In this document: positions 18,150 to 28,352 of the stretch, piece by piece
Layout: each line of letters opens with the position of its first letter
Position numbering within the stretch: the first letter of the stretch is position 1
NCBI RefSeq assembly: GCF_035593345.1
Contig: NZ_CP141606.1
Location: 2,356,001 to 2,420,000, forward strand
Direction: 5' to 3'
From: Lelliottia sp. JS-SCA-14
GTDB taxonomy: Bacteria; Pseudomonadota; Gammaproteobacteria; Enterobacterales; Enterobacteriaceae
DNA: 64,000 bases
The notes under the pieces: generated by a model
The model's input: the letters and a program-made list of their open reading frames with translations, nothing else
The model's database searches: none
What the model was told of the DNA's origin: nothing
Program-made: the position numbers and the translations under genes

Positions 18150-19547
18150 ATGTCTTCAATAGGATACAACGTCACTCAGGTACAATTTAAAGGGAATGAT
18201 CGCCTGACACTGGGTATTGTGTTAGGTGTATTAACGTTCTGGCTATTTGCTCAATCTATGATGAATATTGCCCCTGCTATTCAACAGGACATTAATATTC
18301 CGTCAGCCTCATTAAATCTGGCCATCAGTCTGACTTCACTCTTATCGGGCTGTTTTATTGTGGTGGCCGGTGCTGTCGCAGATAAAATTGGCCGGGTCAA
18401 AATGACTTATATTGGGTTTGTTTTAAGTATTGTGGGCTGTTTGCTTATTATTTTCGCCAGCAACACGGTGATTTTTGCCGCTGGAAGAGTGGTTCAGGGG
18501 CTTTCCGGAGCCTGTATTATGCCCGCCACGCTGGCGTTGATGAAGACCTATTATGAGGGAAAGGCGCGTCAGCGAGCATTGAGCTTCTGGTCTATTGGTT
18601 CGTGGGGCGGTTCGGGCATCTGCTCACTGTTTGGCGGGGCGGTTGCGACATCGATGGGCTGGAAATGGATATTTATTTTTTCGATTATTTGCGCCTTAGT
18701 GGGGATGTTGTTAATTCACGGTACGCCAGAAAGTAAAGTTGTCGAGAAGGGGAGACATCGCTTCGACTATTTAGGCCTGTGCGCATTTGTGGTAATGCTC
18801 ATCTCTCTTAACCTGATCATTACTAAAGGCAGTACTCTGGGCTGGAAAAGTCAGCCGATGCTGATCTTGTTTGCCGTATTTGTGGTGTCAGCGATTGTAT
18901 TTGGCAAAGAGAGTTATTTTAAAAGGCAGAACGGGTTTATCGATTTGTCTTTGTTTAAAAATAAACCTTATGCGGCGGCAACGTTTTCTAACTTTATGCT
19001 TAACGCAGCGGCGGGAACGCTATTGGTGGCGAGTTTGTACGTTCAGCAAATTCGGGGATTTACGGCTTTTCAGTCCGGTATGCTGACCATTGGTTATTTG
19101 ATTGCGGTACTGGCGATGATCAGAGTGGGAGAAAAATTGCTGCAAAAAATCGGTGCCAAAAAACCTATGCTGTTAGGGAGTTTTATGACGGGAATTGGCA
19201 TTGCTTTAATGGCGCTCACCTATTTATCAAACACAGCGTACGTCGTAGCTGTGCTGCTGGGCTACATCCTGTTTGGTCTGGGCCTCGGATTTTATGCCAC
19301 GCCCTCCACGGACACTGCTATTTCTAATGCGCCAGCGGATAAAGTCGGCATTGCCTCCGGGATATACAAAATGGCCAGCTCTCTGGGCGGCGCATTCGGA
19401 GTGGCTATTTCTGCTTCTGTCTATACGGCGCTGCTCTCCTCTGGTGGCGCGACGGCAGCGACAATCGGCCTGCTGGTCAACGTGTTGTTTTGCCTGCTGT
19501 CGTTTATCGCGGTCCTCATTATGGTACCGAGGAATGCCGGGAAGTAG
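18150..19547 (+). CDS. MFS transporter, DHA2/QacA-like
   Basis: The protein has about 465 residues and roughly 14 hydrophobic segments. MFS motif A is AGAVADKIGRVKM, and motif C-like residues lie in RVVQGLSGACIMPATLALM. WSIGSWGGSGICSLFGGAVATSMGWKWIF follows the DHA2 pattern. The start at 18150 was chosen because GGCGAG lies about 8 bp before it. An ATG at 18144 is too close to that site, and the reading frame running back into the amidohydrolase gene has no ribosome site. It is cotranscribed with the M20 amidohydrolase. Such pairs often move the substrate or the product of the hydrolase. The gene is AT-richer than its surroundings, which suggests transfer. Confidence 0.85.
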   Translation: MSSIGYNVTQVQFKGNDRLTLGIVLGVLTFWLFAQSMMNIAPAIQQDINIPSASLNLAISLTSLLSGCFIVVAGAVADKIGRVKMTYIGFVLSIVGCLLIIFASNTVIFAAGRVVQGLSGACIMPATLALMKTYYEGKARQRALSFWSIGSWGGSGICSLFGGAVATSMGWKWIFIFSIICALVGMLLIHGTPESKVVEKGRHRFDYLGLCAFVVMLISLNLIITKGSTLGWKSQPMLILFAVFVVSAIVFGKESYFKRQNGFIDLSLFKNKPYAAATFSNFMLNAAAGTLLVASLYVQQIRGFTAFQSGMLTIGYLIAVLAMIRVGEKLLQKIGAKKPMLLGSFMTGIGIALMALTYLSNTAYVVAVLLGYILFGLGLGFYATPSTDTAISNAPADKVGIASGIYKMASSLGGAFGVAISASVYTALLSSGGATAATIGLLVNVLFCLLSFIAVLIMVPRNAGK

Positions 19548-19575
19548 ACTGTAACCGGTAGTATGATTGTCGACA

Positions 19576-19605
19576 AAAACCTGGCTGCTGACGGCCAGGT
19601 TTTTA
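19576..19605 (+). terminator. Intrinsic terminator of the amidohydrolase-MFS unit
   Basis: AAAACCTGGC (from 19576) pairs with GCCAGGTTTT (to 19603). The seven G/C-rich pairs are 19579-19585 with 19594-19600, and the T-run follows. Confidence 0.85.
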
Positions 19606-19659
19606 CCGTTTATATATCGGACCCATCATTCAGATTTTCATCTCGAAGATAAATCGGCT

Positions 19660-19679
19660 ACTATACCCCCCTACAGTAT
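19660..19679. promoter_or_regulatory. FrmR-type operator
   Basis: ACTATACCCCCCTACAGTAT is an AT-rich inverted repeat around a six-C tract, 16 bp before the frmR start. This is the layout of operators bound by CsoR/RcnR-family repressors and, as I recall, of the E. coli frmR operator. Confidence 0.8.
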
Positions 19680-19694
19680 ATTTAAGGAGGGCGC

Positions 19695-21118
<1,424 letters not shown>

Positions 21119-21124
21119 TTATTC

Positions 21125-21148
21125 TGCCAGCGGTTTTTGCCGCTGGCA
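21125..21148 (+). terminator. Hairpin after frmA
   Basis: TGCCAGCGG (21125-21133) pairs perfectly with CCGCTGGCA (21140-21148). The T residues sit in the loop, not after the stem, so strength as a terminator is doubtful. Confidence 0.5.
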
Positions 21149-21198
21149 CTTCCTGCATATTCTTCTCTAAAGTGTGACCTGTCTGGCGATTTTAGCCG

Positions 21199-21225
21199 TA
21201 ATCAAATTTCGTCGCGTGCCGATGA
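21199..21225 (+). promoter_or_regulatory. Possible flagellar sigma-28 promoter of trg
   Basis: GCCGATGA at 21218-21225 matches the FliA -10 consensus GCCGATAA at 7 of 8. The 8-mer located 11 bp upstream (TAATCAAA) is a poor -35. Chemoreceptor genes are normally FliA-dependent. Confidence 0.4.
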
Positions 21226-21278
21226 CTCTTTTACAGGCGTGTGTTTCACGCATTTACCTATAAAGAGAGTCGACGGTC

Positions 21279-22970
21279 ATGGACAACAACAAAACGATGC
21301 GCAGCCCGCAAACGCTGAGCTTCCTGCATCATATCCGGCTGGTTCCGCTGTTTTCCTCAATTCTCGGTGGCATCATTTTGTTATTCGCGATGAGTTCGGG
21401 CCTGGCGGGGTATTTCCTGCTGCAGGCTGATACGGACCTGCAGGATGTCACGTCAGAAATTCAGGTGCGCACGGGGTTATCGAATAGCTCGAACCATTTG
21501 CGTACCGCCCGAATTAATATGATCCATGCCGGTGCGGCCAGCCGTATCGCCGAGATGGACGCGATGAAGCAAAACATCGCCGAAGCCGAAACCCGCATTA
21601 AGCAGTCGCAGGAGGGTTTTGCCGCCTACATGAAACGTCCGGTGCGTACCCCTGCCGACGAAGCGCTGGACGGTGAACTCAAAACCCGCTTTGACGCCTA
21701 TATCACCGGCCTGCAGCCGATGCTCAAATATGCCAAAAACGGCATGTTCGAAGCCATCATCAACCATGAGAACGAGTCCGCGCGTCCGCTGGATGATGCG
21801 TACAATGAAGTGCTGCTGAAGGCGATTAAGATCCGTACCGATCGCGCCAATGCCCTGACGACTCAGGCGCACAAGCGTACCCAGCTCGGCCTGATGTTTA
21901 TGGTCGGGGCTTTTGCGCTGGCGTTGCTGTTGACTGCCATGACCTTTGTCGTCTTGCGCCGCACGGTGATTCATCCGCTGCAACGCGCTGCCCGTCGCAT
22001 CGAGCAGATTGCGAAGGGGGATTTGACCATGGCTGACGACCTGACCGGGCGCAGCGAAATCGGGCGTTTGACCCGCGATCTGCAAACCATGCAGCACTCG
22101 CTGGTGAACACCGTCGGCACCGTTCGTGAGGGCGCGGAACAGATTTATCGTGGTACCAGCGAGATTTCCGCCGGTAACACCGATCTCTCTTCACGCACCG
22201 AGCAGCAGGCGGCCGCCATCGAGCAGACCGCCGCCAGCATGGAAGAGCTGACCGCCACCGTGAAGCAAAACGCCGATAACGCCCATCACGCGAGCAAACT
22301 GGCGGAAGACGCCTCCGGCAAAGCCAGCCGCGGCGGCCAGATGGTCTCCGGCGTGGTGAAAACCATGAGCAATATTTCGACCAGCTCGAAGAAAATCTCT
22401 GAAATCACCGCGGTGATTAACAGCATCGCTTTCCAGACCAACATCCTGGCGCTGAACGCCGCCGTGGAAGCGGCGCGCGCGGGCGAACAGGGGCGCGGAT
22501 TTGCGGTGGTTGCCAGCGAAGTGCGCACCCTGGCAAGCCGCAGTGCCAACGCGGCGAAAGAGATCGAAGGGCTGATTCATGAATCCGTCAGCCTTATCGA
22601 CCAGGGTTCAGGCGAAGTGGTTGCCGCCGGTAACACCATGAATGAAATCGTCGAAGCGGTTAAGCGCGTGACGGACATCATGCTGGAGATCGCGGCGGCG
22701 TCTGACGAGCAGAGCCGGGGTATCGTCCAGGTGAGCCAGGCGATTTCTGAGATGGATAAAGTGACCCAGCAGAACGCCTCGCTGGTGGAGGAAGCCTCTG
22801 CGGCGGCGGCATCATTGGAAGAACAGGGCGCGCGTCTGACAGAAGCTGTGGGTGCGTTTCGTCTGAATGGGGTAGCGGCAGGGCGCGGGAGTAAGAGTGC
22901 GCCAGTGGCTCAGCCAGCGCCATTGCGCCAGGCAGTGGTGACCGGTGGGGATAACTGGGAAACGTTCTGA
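21279..22970 (+). CDS. trg: Methyl-accepting chemotaxis protein Trg (ribose/galactose receptor)
   Basis: This inner membrane receptor signals to CheA through CheW. E. coli Trg responds to ribose- and galactose-bound binding proteins. The periplasmic half follows E. coli Trg closely (FLHHIRLVPLF, LRTARINMIHAGAASRIAEM, QPMLKYAKNGMFEAIINHE). Membrane segments are at about 22-47 and 202-225, then a HAMP domain, then the signalling hairpin SIAFQTNILALNAAVEAARAG. The protein ends NWETF (559-563), the CheR/CheB docking pentapeptide, which E. coli Trg lacks. Location before ydcI fits, although gcd is inserted. AAAGAGAG precedes the ATG at 21279. Confidence 0.93.
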   Translation: MDNNKTMRSPQTLSFLHHIRLVPLFSSILGGIILLFAMSSGLAGYFLLQADTDLQDVTSEIQVRTGLSNSSNHLRTARINMIHAGAASRIAEMDAMKQNIAEAETRIKQSQEGFAAYMKRPVRTPADEALDGELKTRFDAYITGLQPMLKYAKNGMFEAIINHENESARPLDDAYNEVLLKAIKIRTDRANALTTQAHKRTQLGLMFMVGAFALALLLTAMTFVVLRRTVIHPLQRAARRIEQIAKGDLTMADDLTGRSEIGRLTRDLQTMQHSLVNTVGTVREGAEQIYRGTSEISAGNTDLSSRTEQQAAAIEQTAASMEELTATVKQNADNAHHASKLAEDASGKASRGGQMVSGVVKTMSNISTSSKKISEITAVINSIAFQTNILALNAAVEAARAGEQGRGFAVVASEVRTLASRSANAAKEIEGLIHESVSLIDQGSGEVVAAGNTMNEIVEAVKRVTDIMLEIAAASDEQSRGIVQVSQAISEMDKVTQQNASLVEEASAAAASLEEQGARLTEAVGAFRLNGVAAGRGSKSAPVAQPAPLRQAVVTGGDNWETF

Positions 22971-22980
22971 GTGGGTGAAA

Positions 22981-23056
22981 GTCGGGTGGCGGCTGCGCCT
23001 TACCCGACCTACAAAATACGAGACCGTAGGCCCGTGCAAGCGTAGCGCCGCCGGGC
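22981..23056. repeat. REP pair (BIME) after trg
   Basis: GTCGGGTGGCGGCTGCGCCT and the inverted AGCGTAGCGCCGCCGGGC flank a short spacer. This is the typical two-REP arrangement. Confidence 0.8.
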
Positions 23057-23058
23057 AA

Positions 23059-23082
23059 AAAAGGGGCCAATCGGCCCCTTTT
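23059..23082. terminator. Bidirectional terminator between trg and gcd
   Basis: AAAAGGGGCC (23059-23068) pairs with GGCCCCTTTT (23073-23082) around an AATC loop. A- and T-runs on both sides suit the two convergent genes. Confidence 0.85.
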
Positions 23083-23093
23083 GCATTAGATCG

Positions 23094-25478
23094 TTACGCC
23101 TTATCTGGCAGGGCGTAGGCGATAATGTAATCGCCGCGATCCGGCGACTGGCGCGCGCCACCCGCGTTGATAATGATGTACTGTTTCCCGGTTTTCGGGG
23201 AGACGTAAGTCATCGGACCGGACTGGCTGCCCACCGGCAGACGGTCTTTCCAGATCTCTTTCCCTGTCGCAGTATCAAACGCGCGCAGGTAGAAATCCTG
23301 AGTGCCCGCGAAGAACAGCAGACCAGACTGAGTTGAAAGCGACGCGCCCAGGGTTGGCATGCCGATTGGGATTGGCATGTGCATACGAATGCCCAGCGGA
23401 CCCGTGTCTTCAACGGTACCGACCGGAACCTGCCACACCAGTTTGCCACTTTTCAGATCCACGGCGGACATGGTGCCGAACGGTGGTTTCTGGCATGGAA
23501 TGCCCAGCGGAGAGAGGAAGCGCTCGCGCATGGCGCCGAACGGTGTCCCGTCCATCGGTACGATACCCATCTCGATCCCGCTCGCGTTTTTAGCCACGTT
23601 AGCGCGCGGCACCATGTAGTTCGCCAGGCCCAGACGCATATCGTTGACGAACATCAGACCGTTGTTCGGATCAACCGACACGCTGCCCCAGTTCATCCCG
23701 CCCAGAGAGCCAGGGAACTGCAGAGAACGGTCCAGACCCGGTGGGGTGAAGACACCCTGATGACGCATCTCTTTAAACTGGATACGGCACAGCAGCAGAT
23801 CGACCGGTGTCGCGCCCCACATATCGGATTCGGTCAGCGTCTGGTTGCCAATCATCGGCATGCCAACGGAATACGGCTGCGTCGGGGAGTAACGTTCACC
23901 TTCAATGTTGCCCGCCGGGACAGGGCGCTCTTCCACTTTCGCCACCGGTTTACCGGTTTCACGGTTGAGCATAAAGATCATGCCCTGTTTGCTGGTTTGC
24001 ACCAGCACCGGCGTGGTGCCGCCTTTGCCGTCTGGCAGATCGTACAGCAGCGGCTGGGAAGGCAGGTCAAAGTCCCACAGATCGTGGTGGGTGGTCTGGA
24101 AATGCCAGCGCACCTGACCGGTGGTGGCGTCGACGGCCACAATTGAGGAGCTGTACTTATCGTCCAGCGCGGTACGTTCGCCTGCGTAGAAATCTGGCGT
24201 CGCGTTGCCGGTCGGAAGATAGATCAGGTTCAGTTTGGCGTCGTAAGACATCGCAGACCAGACGTTCGGCGTACCGCGCGTATAGGTCTGACCTTCCGGC
24301 GGCAGGCCGGTCAGTTCAGGGTTGCCTGGATCCCAGGCCCACGCCAGTTTACCGGTGTGAACGTCATAGGCACGCACCACGCCCGGCGGTTCACCGGTGG
24401 AGAAGTTATCCGCCACACGGCCACCAACGACCACCACATTCCCCGCCACCAGCGGCGTCGAGGTTTGCTGGTAGTAGCCTGGCTTGATTTCACCCATACC
24501 AACGCTGAGATCGACAATACCGCGATCGCCGAAATCTTCGCAGACTTTACCGGTATCGGCGTTGATGGCGATCAGACGCGCATCGGTGGTCGGCAGGAAC
24601 AGACGACGGGAGCAGGCGGCAGGTTGAGATTCGGTTTGTGACGTTGTCACGACACTGTGATCTTCAAAGAAGCCCAGCCCACGGCAGCGCTGCCAGTTGG
24701 GTGCGGTGGCTTTGGAATCGTAGCGCCATTTCTCTTTGCCGGAATCGACGTCCAGGGCCAGCACTTTACTGTACGGCGTGCAGACAAACAGGGTGTCGCC
24801 GATCTGCAGCGGGGTGTTCTGGTCTTCTGCACCGGAGCCGTTGCTCACCGGGATATCACCCGTGTGTGCGGTCCATGCCACTTTCAGCTCACCGATATTC
24901 TGCTTGTTGATCTGGTCAAGCGCAGCAAAACGGTCGCCGTGGGTCGTGTTGCCCCAGTGCTCCCAGTTTTTCTGCTCTTCGCCTGGCGCGACGGGTTTCA
25001 CCGGCACCGCTTCATTAGCGGCCACCAGGGTTTGCGGCTTAAACATCCAGCCGAAGCTTACCAGCATGGCGACGGCCAGCAGCGCGGCCAGGGCAAATGC
25101 CGGTTTGGTGTTAGCCGGTTGACGGCTGTTTGCCGCGCGCAGGAACGGCCAGACGATGGCACACAGGAAGGCCAGCACGGCGAGGGTAAACAGGCGCGAG
25201 AAGAGCGGCCAGAAATCCCAGCCAGCATCGCTAACCGCCCAGAACAGGGAAGCGACAAACGCGATAGCATAAAGGACGATACCGCTGGTGCGATTCGTCA
25301 GGATTAAAAAGGCGGAGACCAACATCACCACGCCCATGATCAGGAAGTACCAGGTGCCGCCTACGGTGGCGAGCTTCAGGCCCAGTCCGCCGATCGCCAG
25401 TCCGATGAGTGCCATCAGGACGACCAGGAGCCACTGCAGAAGTCTTGGGACCCCGCGTGGCGCGCTGCCAAATGCCAT
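23094..25478 (-). CDS. gcd: Membrane-bound PQQ-dependent glucose dehydrogenase
   Basis: This quinoprotein oxidises glucose to gluconolactone in the periplasm and passes electrons to ubiquinone. About five membrane helices occupy residues 1-135, followed by an eight-bladed propeller (NWEHWGNTTHGDRFAALDQIN, then NVWSAMSYD). The block HHDLWDFDLPSQP near residue 460 contains the expected catalytic aspartate. The start at 25478 (MAFGSAPRG) has AAGGAGA before it, and the longer upstream frame is not family-like. Its length of 794 residues is close to the 796 of E. coli Gcd. E. coli gcd lies elsewhere, beside hpt, so this is either a moved gene or a second copy. PQQ synthesis genes are not in the window. 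Confidence 0.93.
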   Translation of the reverse strand: MAFGSAPRGVPRLLQWLLVVLMALIGLAIGGLGLKLATVGGTWYFLIMGVVMLVSAFLILTNRTSGIVLYAIAFVASLFWAVSDAGWDFWPLFSRLFTLAVLAFLCAIVWPFLRAANSRQPANTKPAFALAALLAVAMLVSFGWMFKPQTLVAANEAVPVKPVAPGEEQKNWEHWGNTTHGDRFAALDQINKQNIGELKVAWTAHTGDIPVSNGSGAEDQNTPLQIGDTLFVCTPYSKVLALDVDSGKEKWRYDSKATAPNWQRCRGLGFFEDHSVVTTSQTESQPAACSRRLFLPTTDARLIAINADTGKVCEDFGDRGIVDLSVGMGEIKPGYYQQTSTPLVAGNVVVVGGRVADNFSTGEPPGVVRAYDVHTGKLAWAWDPGNPELTGLPPEGQTYTRGTPNVWSAMSYDAKLNLIYLPTGNATPDFYAGERTALDDKYSSSIVAVDATTGQVRWHFQTTHHDLWDFDLPSQPLLYDLPDGKGGTTPVLVQTSKQGMIFMLNRETGKPVAKVEERPVPAGNIEGERYSPTQPYSVGMPMIGNQTLTESDMWGATPVDLLLCRIQFKEMRHQGVFTPPGLDRSLQFPGSLGGMNWGSVSVDPNNGLMFVNDMRLGLANYMVPRANVAKNASGIEMGIVPMDGTPFGAMRERFLSPLGIPCQKPPFGTMSAVDLKSGKLVWQVPVGTVEDTGPLGIRMHMPIPIGMPTLGASLSTQSGLLFFAGTQDFYLRAFDTATGKEIWKDRLPVGSQSGPMTYVSPKTGKQYIIINAGGARQSPDRGDYIIAYALPDKA

Positions 25479-25717
25479 GTCTATCTCCTTAAAGACCTCG
25501 TATTCACTCCACAGCAAGGATGTTTTGCCTGTACCAAATGGGTAATTGAATACGGATTTAATGATGATTTATACGATGAATACCGTTTGTACGGCTTTTA
25601 AACCCACTGAGTGAAAGAGGGTGTGAACCATTTGGTGAATTCGCGGCTATGATAAATCTGTTAAATTGTTTTGCGCAATTGTTAATAAATAATTTCGCAT
25701 TATTTGATTAAACAGAC

Positions 25718-25743
25718 GAAAAACCCGTCAGGTTGACGGGTTT
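25718..25743 (-). terminator. Intrinsic terminator of ydcI
   Basis: AAACCCGTC (25721-25729) pairs with GACGGGTTT (25735-25743). On the minus strand it is followed by TTTTTCG. The flanking 25479-25765 interval also holds the gcd promoter region and is AT-rich. Confidence 0.85.
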
Positions 25744-25765
25744 GAAGGAAGACGAAGAAAAGATC

Positions 25766-26689
25766 TTAGCCTGGCATCGACTTGCGGATCGCGCTCAGGA
25801 GCGACTGCGCGCCGGAAGAGAGCTGCGTGTCGACGCGAGTCAAAATGCCGATAGGCTCACCGGCCCCAGGAGAGGCAATCGGCAGAGAGGTGAGCGAGCC
25901 CTGGCGCAGATCTTCTTTTACCGCACCGGACGGCACAAACCAGACGTAGTCATAGTCCACCGTCAGCTGACGCGATAGCGACGCCGAAAGGGTTTCGATG
26001 CACCCGGACGGCAGCTTGCAGCCCTGCATTTGCAGCATCACTTCAGCGTTATGGCGCGGGGCGGTGCCTTTCGGCGATACCACCACCGGCCACTCCATCA
26101 CCCGGCTCAGTGTCACCGTATCGTGAAGCAGCGGATGATTCGGGCGAACCACCAGTTTCAGCGATTCCAGGAACAAGAGTTCATAATTCAGGCCGCCCAT
26201 CAGCTCAGGATCGGACATGCGCCCGATCCCCAGATCCAGCTCGCCCGACTTTAATCCCGCCAGCAGCATGGTGTTGCTCATGGTCGCCACCTGCAGGGTG
26301 GTGTTTTTTTGCTGCTTATGAAACTGCCCAATAGCCGCAGGCAAAATGCCGAGCGCTGCCGTGGGCAGGGCACCCACGCGCACCACGTCGCCGGGATGAT
26401 CGTCTTTACGATTCAGCGCCTGACCGGCGGTATTCAGGGCATCCAGTACTTTGACGGCATGGGTCAGAAACTGCTCGCCGACTAAGGTCAGCTGCGCGCC
26501 AAGACGCCCGCGATCGAAAAGACGAGTTCCGGTCAGTTGTTCCAGTTCGTTCAGCGTTTTTGAAAGGGCCGGCTGGCTAAGATTAAGAGTTTCAGCCGCA
26601 CGCCCCAGCGTTCCCTGTTGAGCGACGGCCACAAAAGTGTGCAGATGGCGCAAGCGTATGCGCTGACTAAACAAACCATTTTTTTCCAT
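25766..26689 (-). CDS. ydcI: LysR-type regulator YdcI
   Basis: This 307-residue LysR regulator equals E. coli YdcI in length. The winged helix at residues 10-70 reads RLRHLHTFVAVAQQGTLGRAAETLNLSQPALSKTLNELE. The effector domain follows (GDVVRVGALPTAALGILPAAIGQF). YdcI has been linked to acid and stress responses in Salmonella and E. coli. It is divergent from ydcJ across 277 bp of AT-rich DNA, where an autoregulatory site is likely, as in most LysR systems. A terminator follows. Nothing is unusual. Confidence 0.94.
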   Translation of the reverse strand: MEKNGLFSQRIRLRHLHTFVAVAQQGTLGRAAETLNLSQPALSKTLNELEQLTGTRLFDRGRLGAQLTLVGEQFLTHAVKVLDALNTAGQALNRKDDHPGDVVRVGALPTAALGILPAAIGQFHKQQKNTTLQVATMSNTMLLAGLKSGELDLGIGRMSDPELMGGLNYELLFLESLKLVVRPNHPLLHDTVTLSRVMEWPVVVSPKGTAPRHNAEVMLQMQGCKLPSGCIETLSASLSRQLTVDYDYVWFVPSGAVKEDLRQGSLTSLPIASPGAGEPIGILTRVDTQLSSGAQSLLSAIRKSMPG

Positions 26690-26966
26690 GATGCGATGTT
26701 ATGAAGATAGCCATGGGAGTGACAAGGAAAGATGTTTAATTTTGATAACCTGATAGCAAAATATTTTTAACATTTGATCTATTTGAGTTACAAGAAAATT
26801 TTCACAGGCGGACGATGCATTCCTCTTATGACGTTTCGTGATAATCAGTGACAAAAAGCGCAGGGAATAACCACTTGCCTGTCAGGATCACAAATCGCAA
26901 ATTCTTCCCCCCAACGAGGACGGCCTTCTCTACACTCCAGGTAATATTCACTGGAGGCATGACATC

Positions 26967-28310
26967 ATGGCGAACACCATCACGGCTGATGACATTCGGG
27001 AACACTTTTCGCAGGCTATGTCAGGGATGTACCAGCAGGAAGTTCCGCAGTACGGCACATTGCTGGAGCTGGTTGCGGATGTGAATCTGGCGGTACTGGA
27101 AAACAACCCGCACTTACATGAACAACTCGCCAACGCCGATGAGCTGGCGCGTTTGAATGTCGAGCGCCACGGGGCGATCCGCGTGGGCAGTGCGCAGGAA
27201 CTCTCTACGCTGCGGCGGATGTTTGCCATTATGGGCATGTATCCCGTCAGCTATTACGATCTCTCCCAGGCAGGCGTCCCGGTGCACTCCACGGCGTTTC
27301 GCCCTATCGATGACGCCGCGCTGTCCCGCAATCCGTTCCGCGTTTTCACCTCGCTGCTGCGCATGGAGCTTATCGAGAACGTGGATATGCGCAAACGCGC
27401 GACGGAAATCCTCGCCCAGCGCAATATCTTCACGCCGCGTTGCCTGGAGCTGATCGCGCTGCATGAGTCGGAAGGGCACTTTACTGAAACGCAGGCGCGC
27501 GAGTTTGTTCGTGAAGCGCTGGAAACCTTCCGCTGGCATCGCCACGCCACCGTCGATCAGGAAACCTATTTGGCGCTGCACAATGAACATCGTCTGATCG
27601 CCGACGTGGTCTGCTTCCGCGGCTGCCATATCAATCATCTTACGCCGCGCACCTTAGATATCGACCGGGTGCAGGAGCTGATGCCGAAGTACGGCATTGA
27701 ACCGAAGATTTTGATCGAAGGCCCGCCGCGTCGTGAGGTGCCGATTTTACTGCGTCAGACCAGTTTTAAAGCGCTGGAAGAGCCGGTGCTGTTTGCCGGA
27801 GAACATAAAGGCACGCACACGGCGCGCTTTGGCGAGATCGAGCAGCGTGGGGTGGCACTCACACCGAAAGGCCGAGAACTTTATGATCGGCTGCTTACCG
27901 AAGCAGGCACCGGCAGGGACAATCTGACCCATCAGCTGCATCTGCGTGAAGTGTTCCAGACCTTCCCGGACAGCGAAATGTTCCTCCGCCGTCAGGAGCT
28001 GGCCTATTTCCGCTACCGTCTGACGCCTGCGGGCGAGGCGCATCGGCAGGCATTTCGTCCGGGCGACGATCCGCAGCCGCTGATTGAGCGCGGCTGGGTC
28101 GTGGCGCAGCCGATCACCTATGAAGATTTTCTGCCGGTGAGTGCGGCGGGGATTTTCCAGTCGAATCTGGGGAATGAAACCCAGACGCGGAGCCACGGGA
28201 ATTCCAGTCGGGAAGCATTTGAAACCGCGCTCGGCTGCCCGGTGTACGACGAGTTTGAGCTCTATCAGCAGGCGGAAGACCGCAGTAAACGGCGTTGCGG
28301 TTTGCTCTGA
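26967..28310 (+). CDS. ydcJ: YdcJ, 2-oxoadipate dioxygenase/decarboxylase family (HglS-like)
   Basis: This 447-residue protein belongs to the DUF1338/HglS family. These Fe(II) enzymes have a vicinal-oxygen-chelate-like fold, and the best known member converts 2-oxoadipate to D-2-hydroxyglutarate in lysine breakdown. Likely iron ligands are His68 (VERHGAIR), His224 (CHINHLTPR) and Glu290 (ARFGEIEQRG), spaced as in characterised members. The arginine-rich FRPID and RRQELAYFRYRL are also visible. CTGGAGGC precedes the ATG at 26967. The downstream carboxylesterase begins 42 bp later and is probably cotranscribed. The physiological substrate in this organism is not established. Confidence 0.9.
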   Translation: MANTITADDIREHFSQAMSGMYQQEVPQYGTLLELVADVNLAVLENNPHLHEQLANADELARLNVERHGAIRVGSAQELSTLRRMFAIMGMYPVSYYDLSQAGVPVHSTAFRPIDDAALSRNPFRVFTSLLRMELIENVDMRKRATEILAQRNIFTPRCLELIALHESEGHFTETQAREFVREALETFRWHRHATVDQETYLALHNEHRLIADVVCFRGCHINHLTPRTLDIDRVQELMPKYGIEPKILIEGPPRREVPILLRQTSFKALEEPVLFAGEHKGTHTARFGEIEQRGVALTPKGRELYDRLLTEAGTGRDNLTHQLHLREVFQTFPDSEMFLRRQELAYFRYRLTPAGEAHRQAFRPGDDPQPLIERGWVVAQPITYEDFLPVSAAGIFQSNLGNETQTRSHGNSSREAFETALGCPVYDEFELYQQAEDRSKRRCGLL

Positions 28311-28352
28311 AATCGCTACTCTGCTGGGGTGTGATGGAAAAAGAAGGTGATT

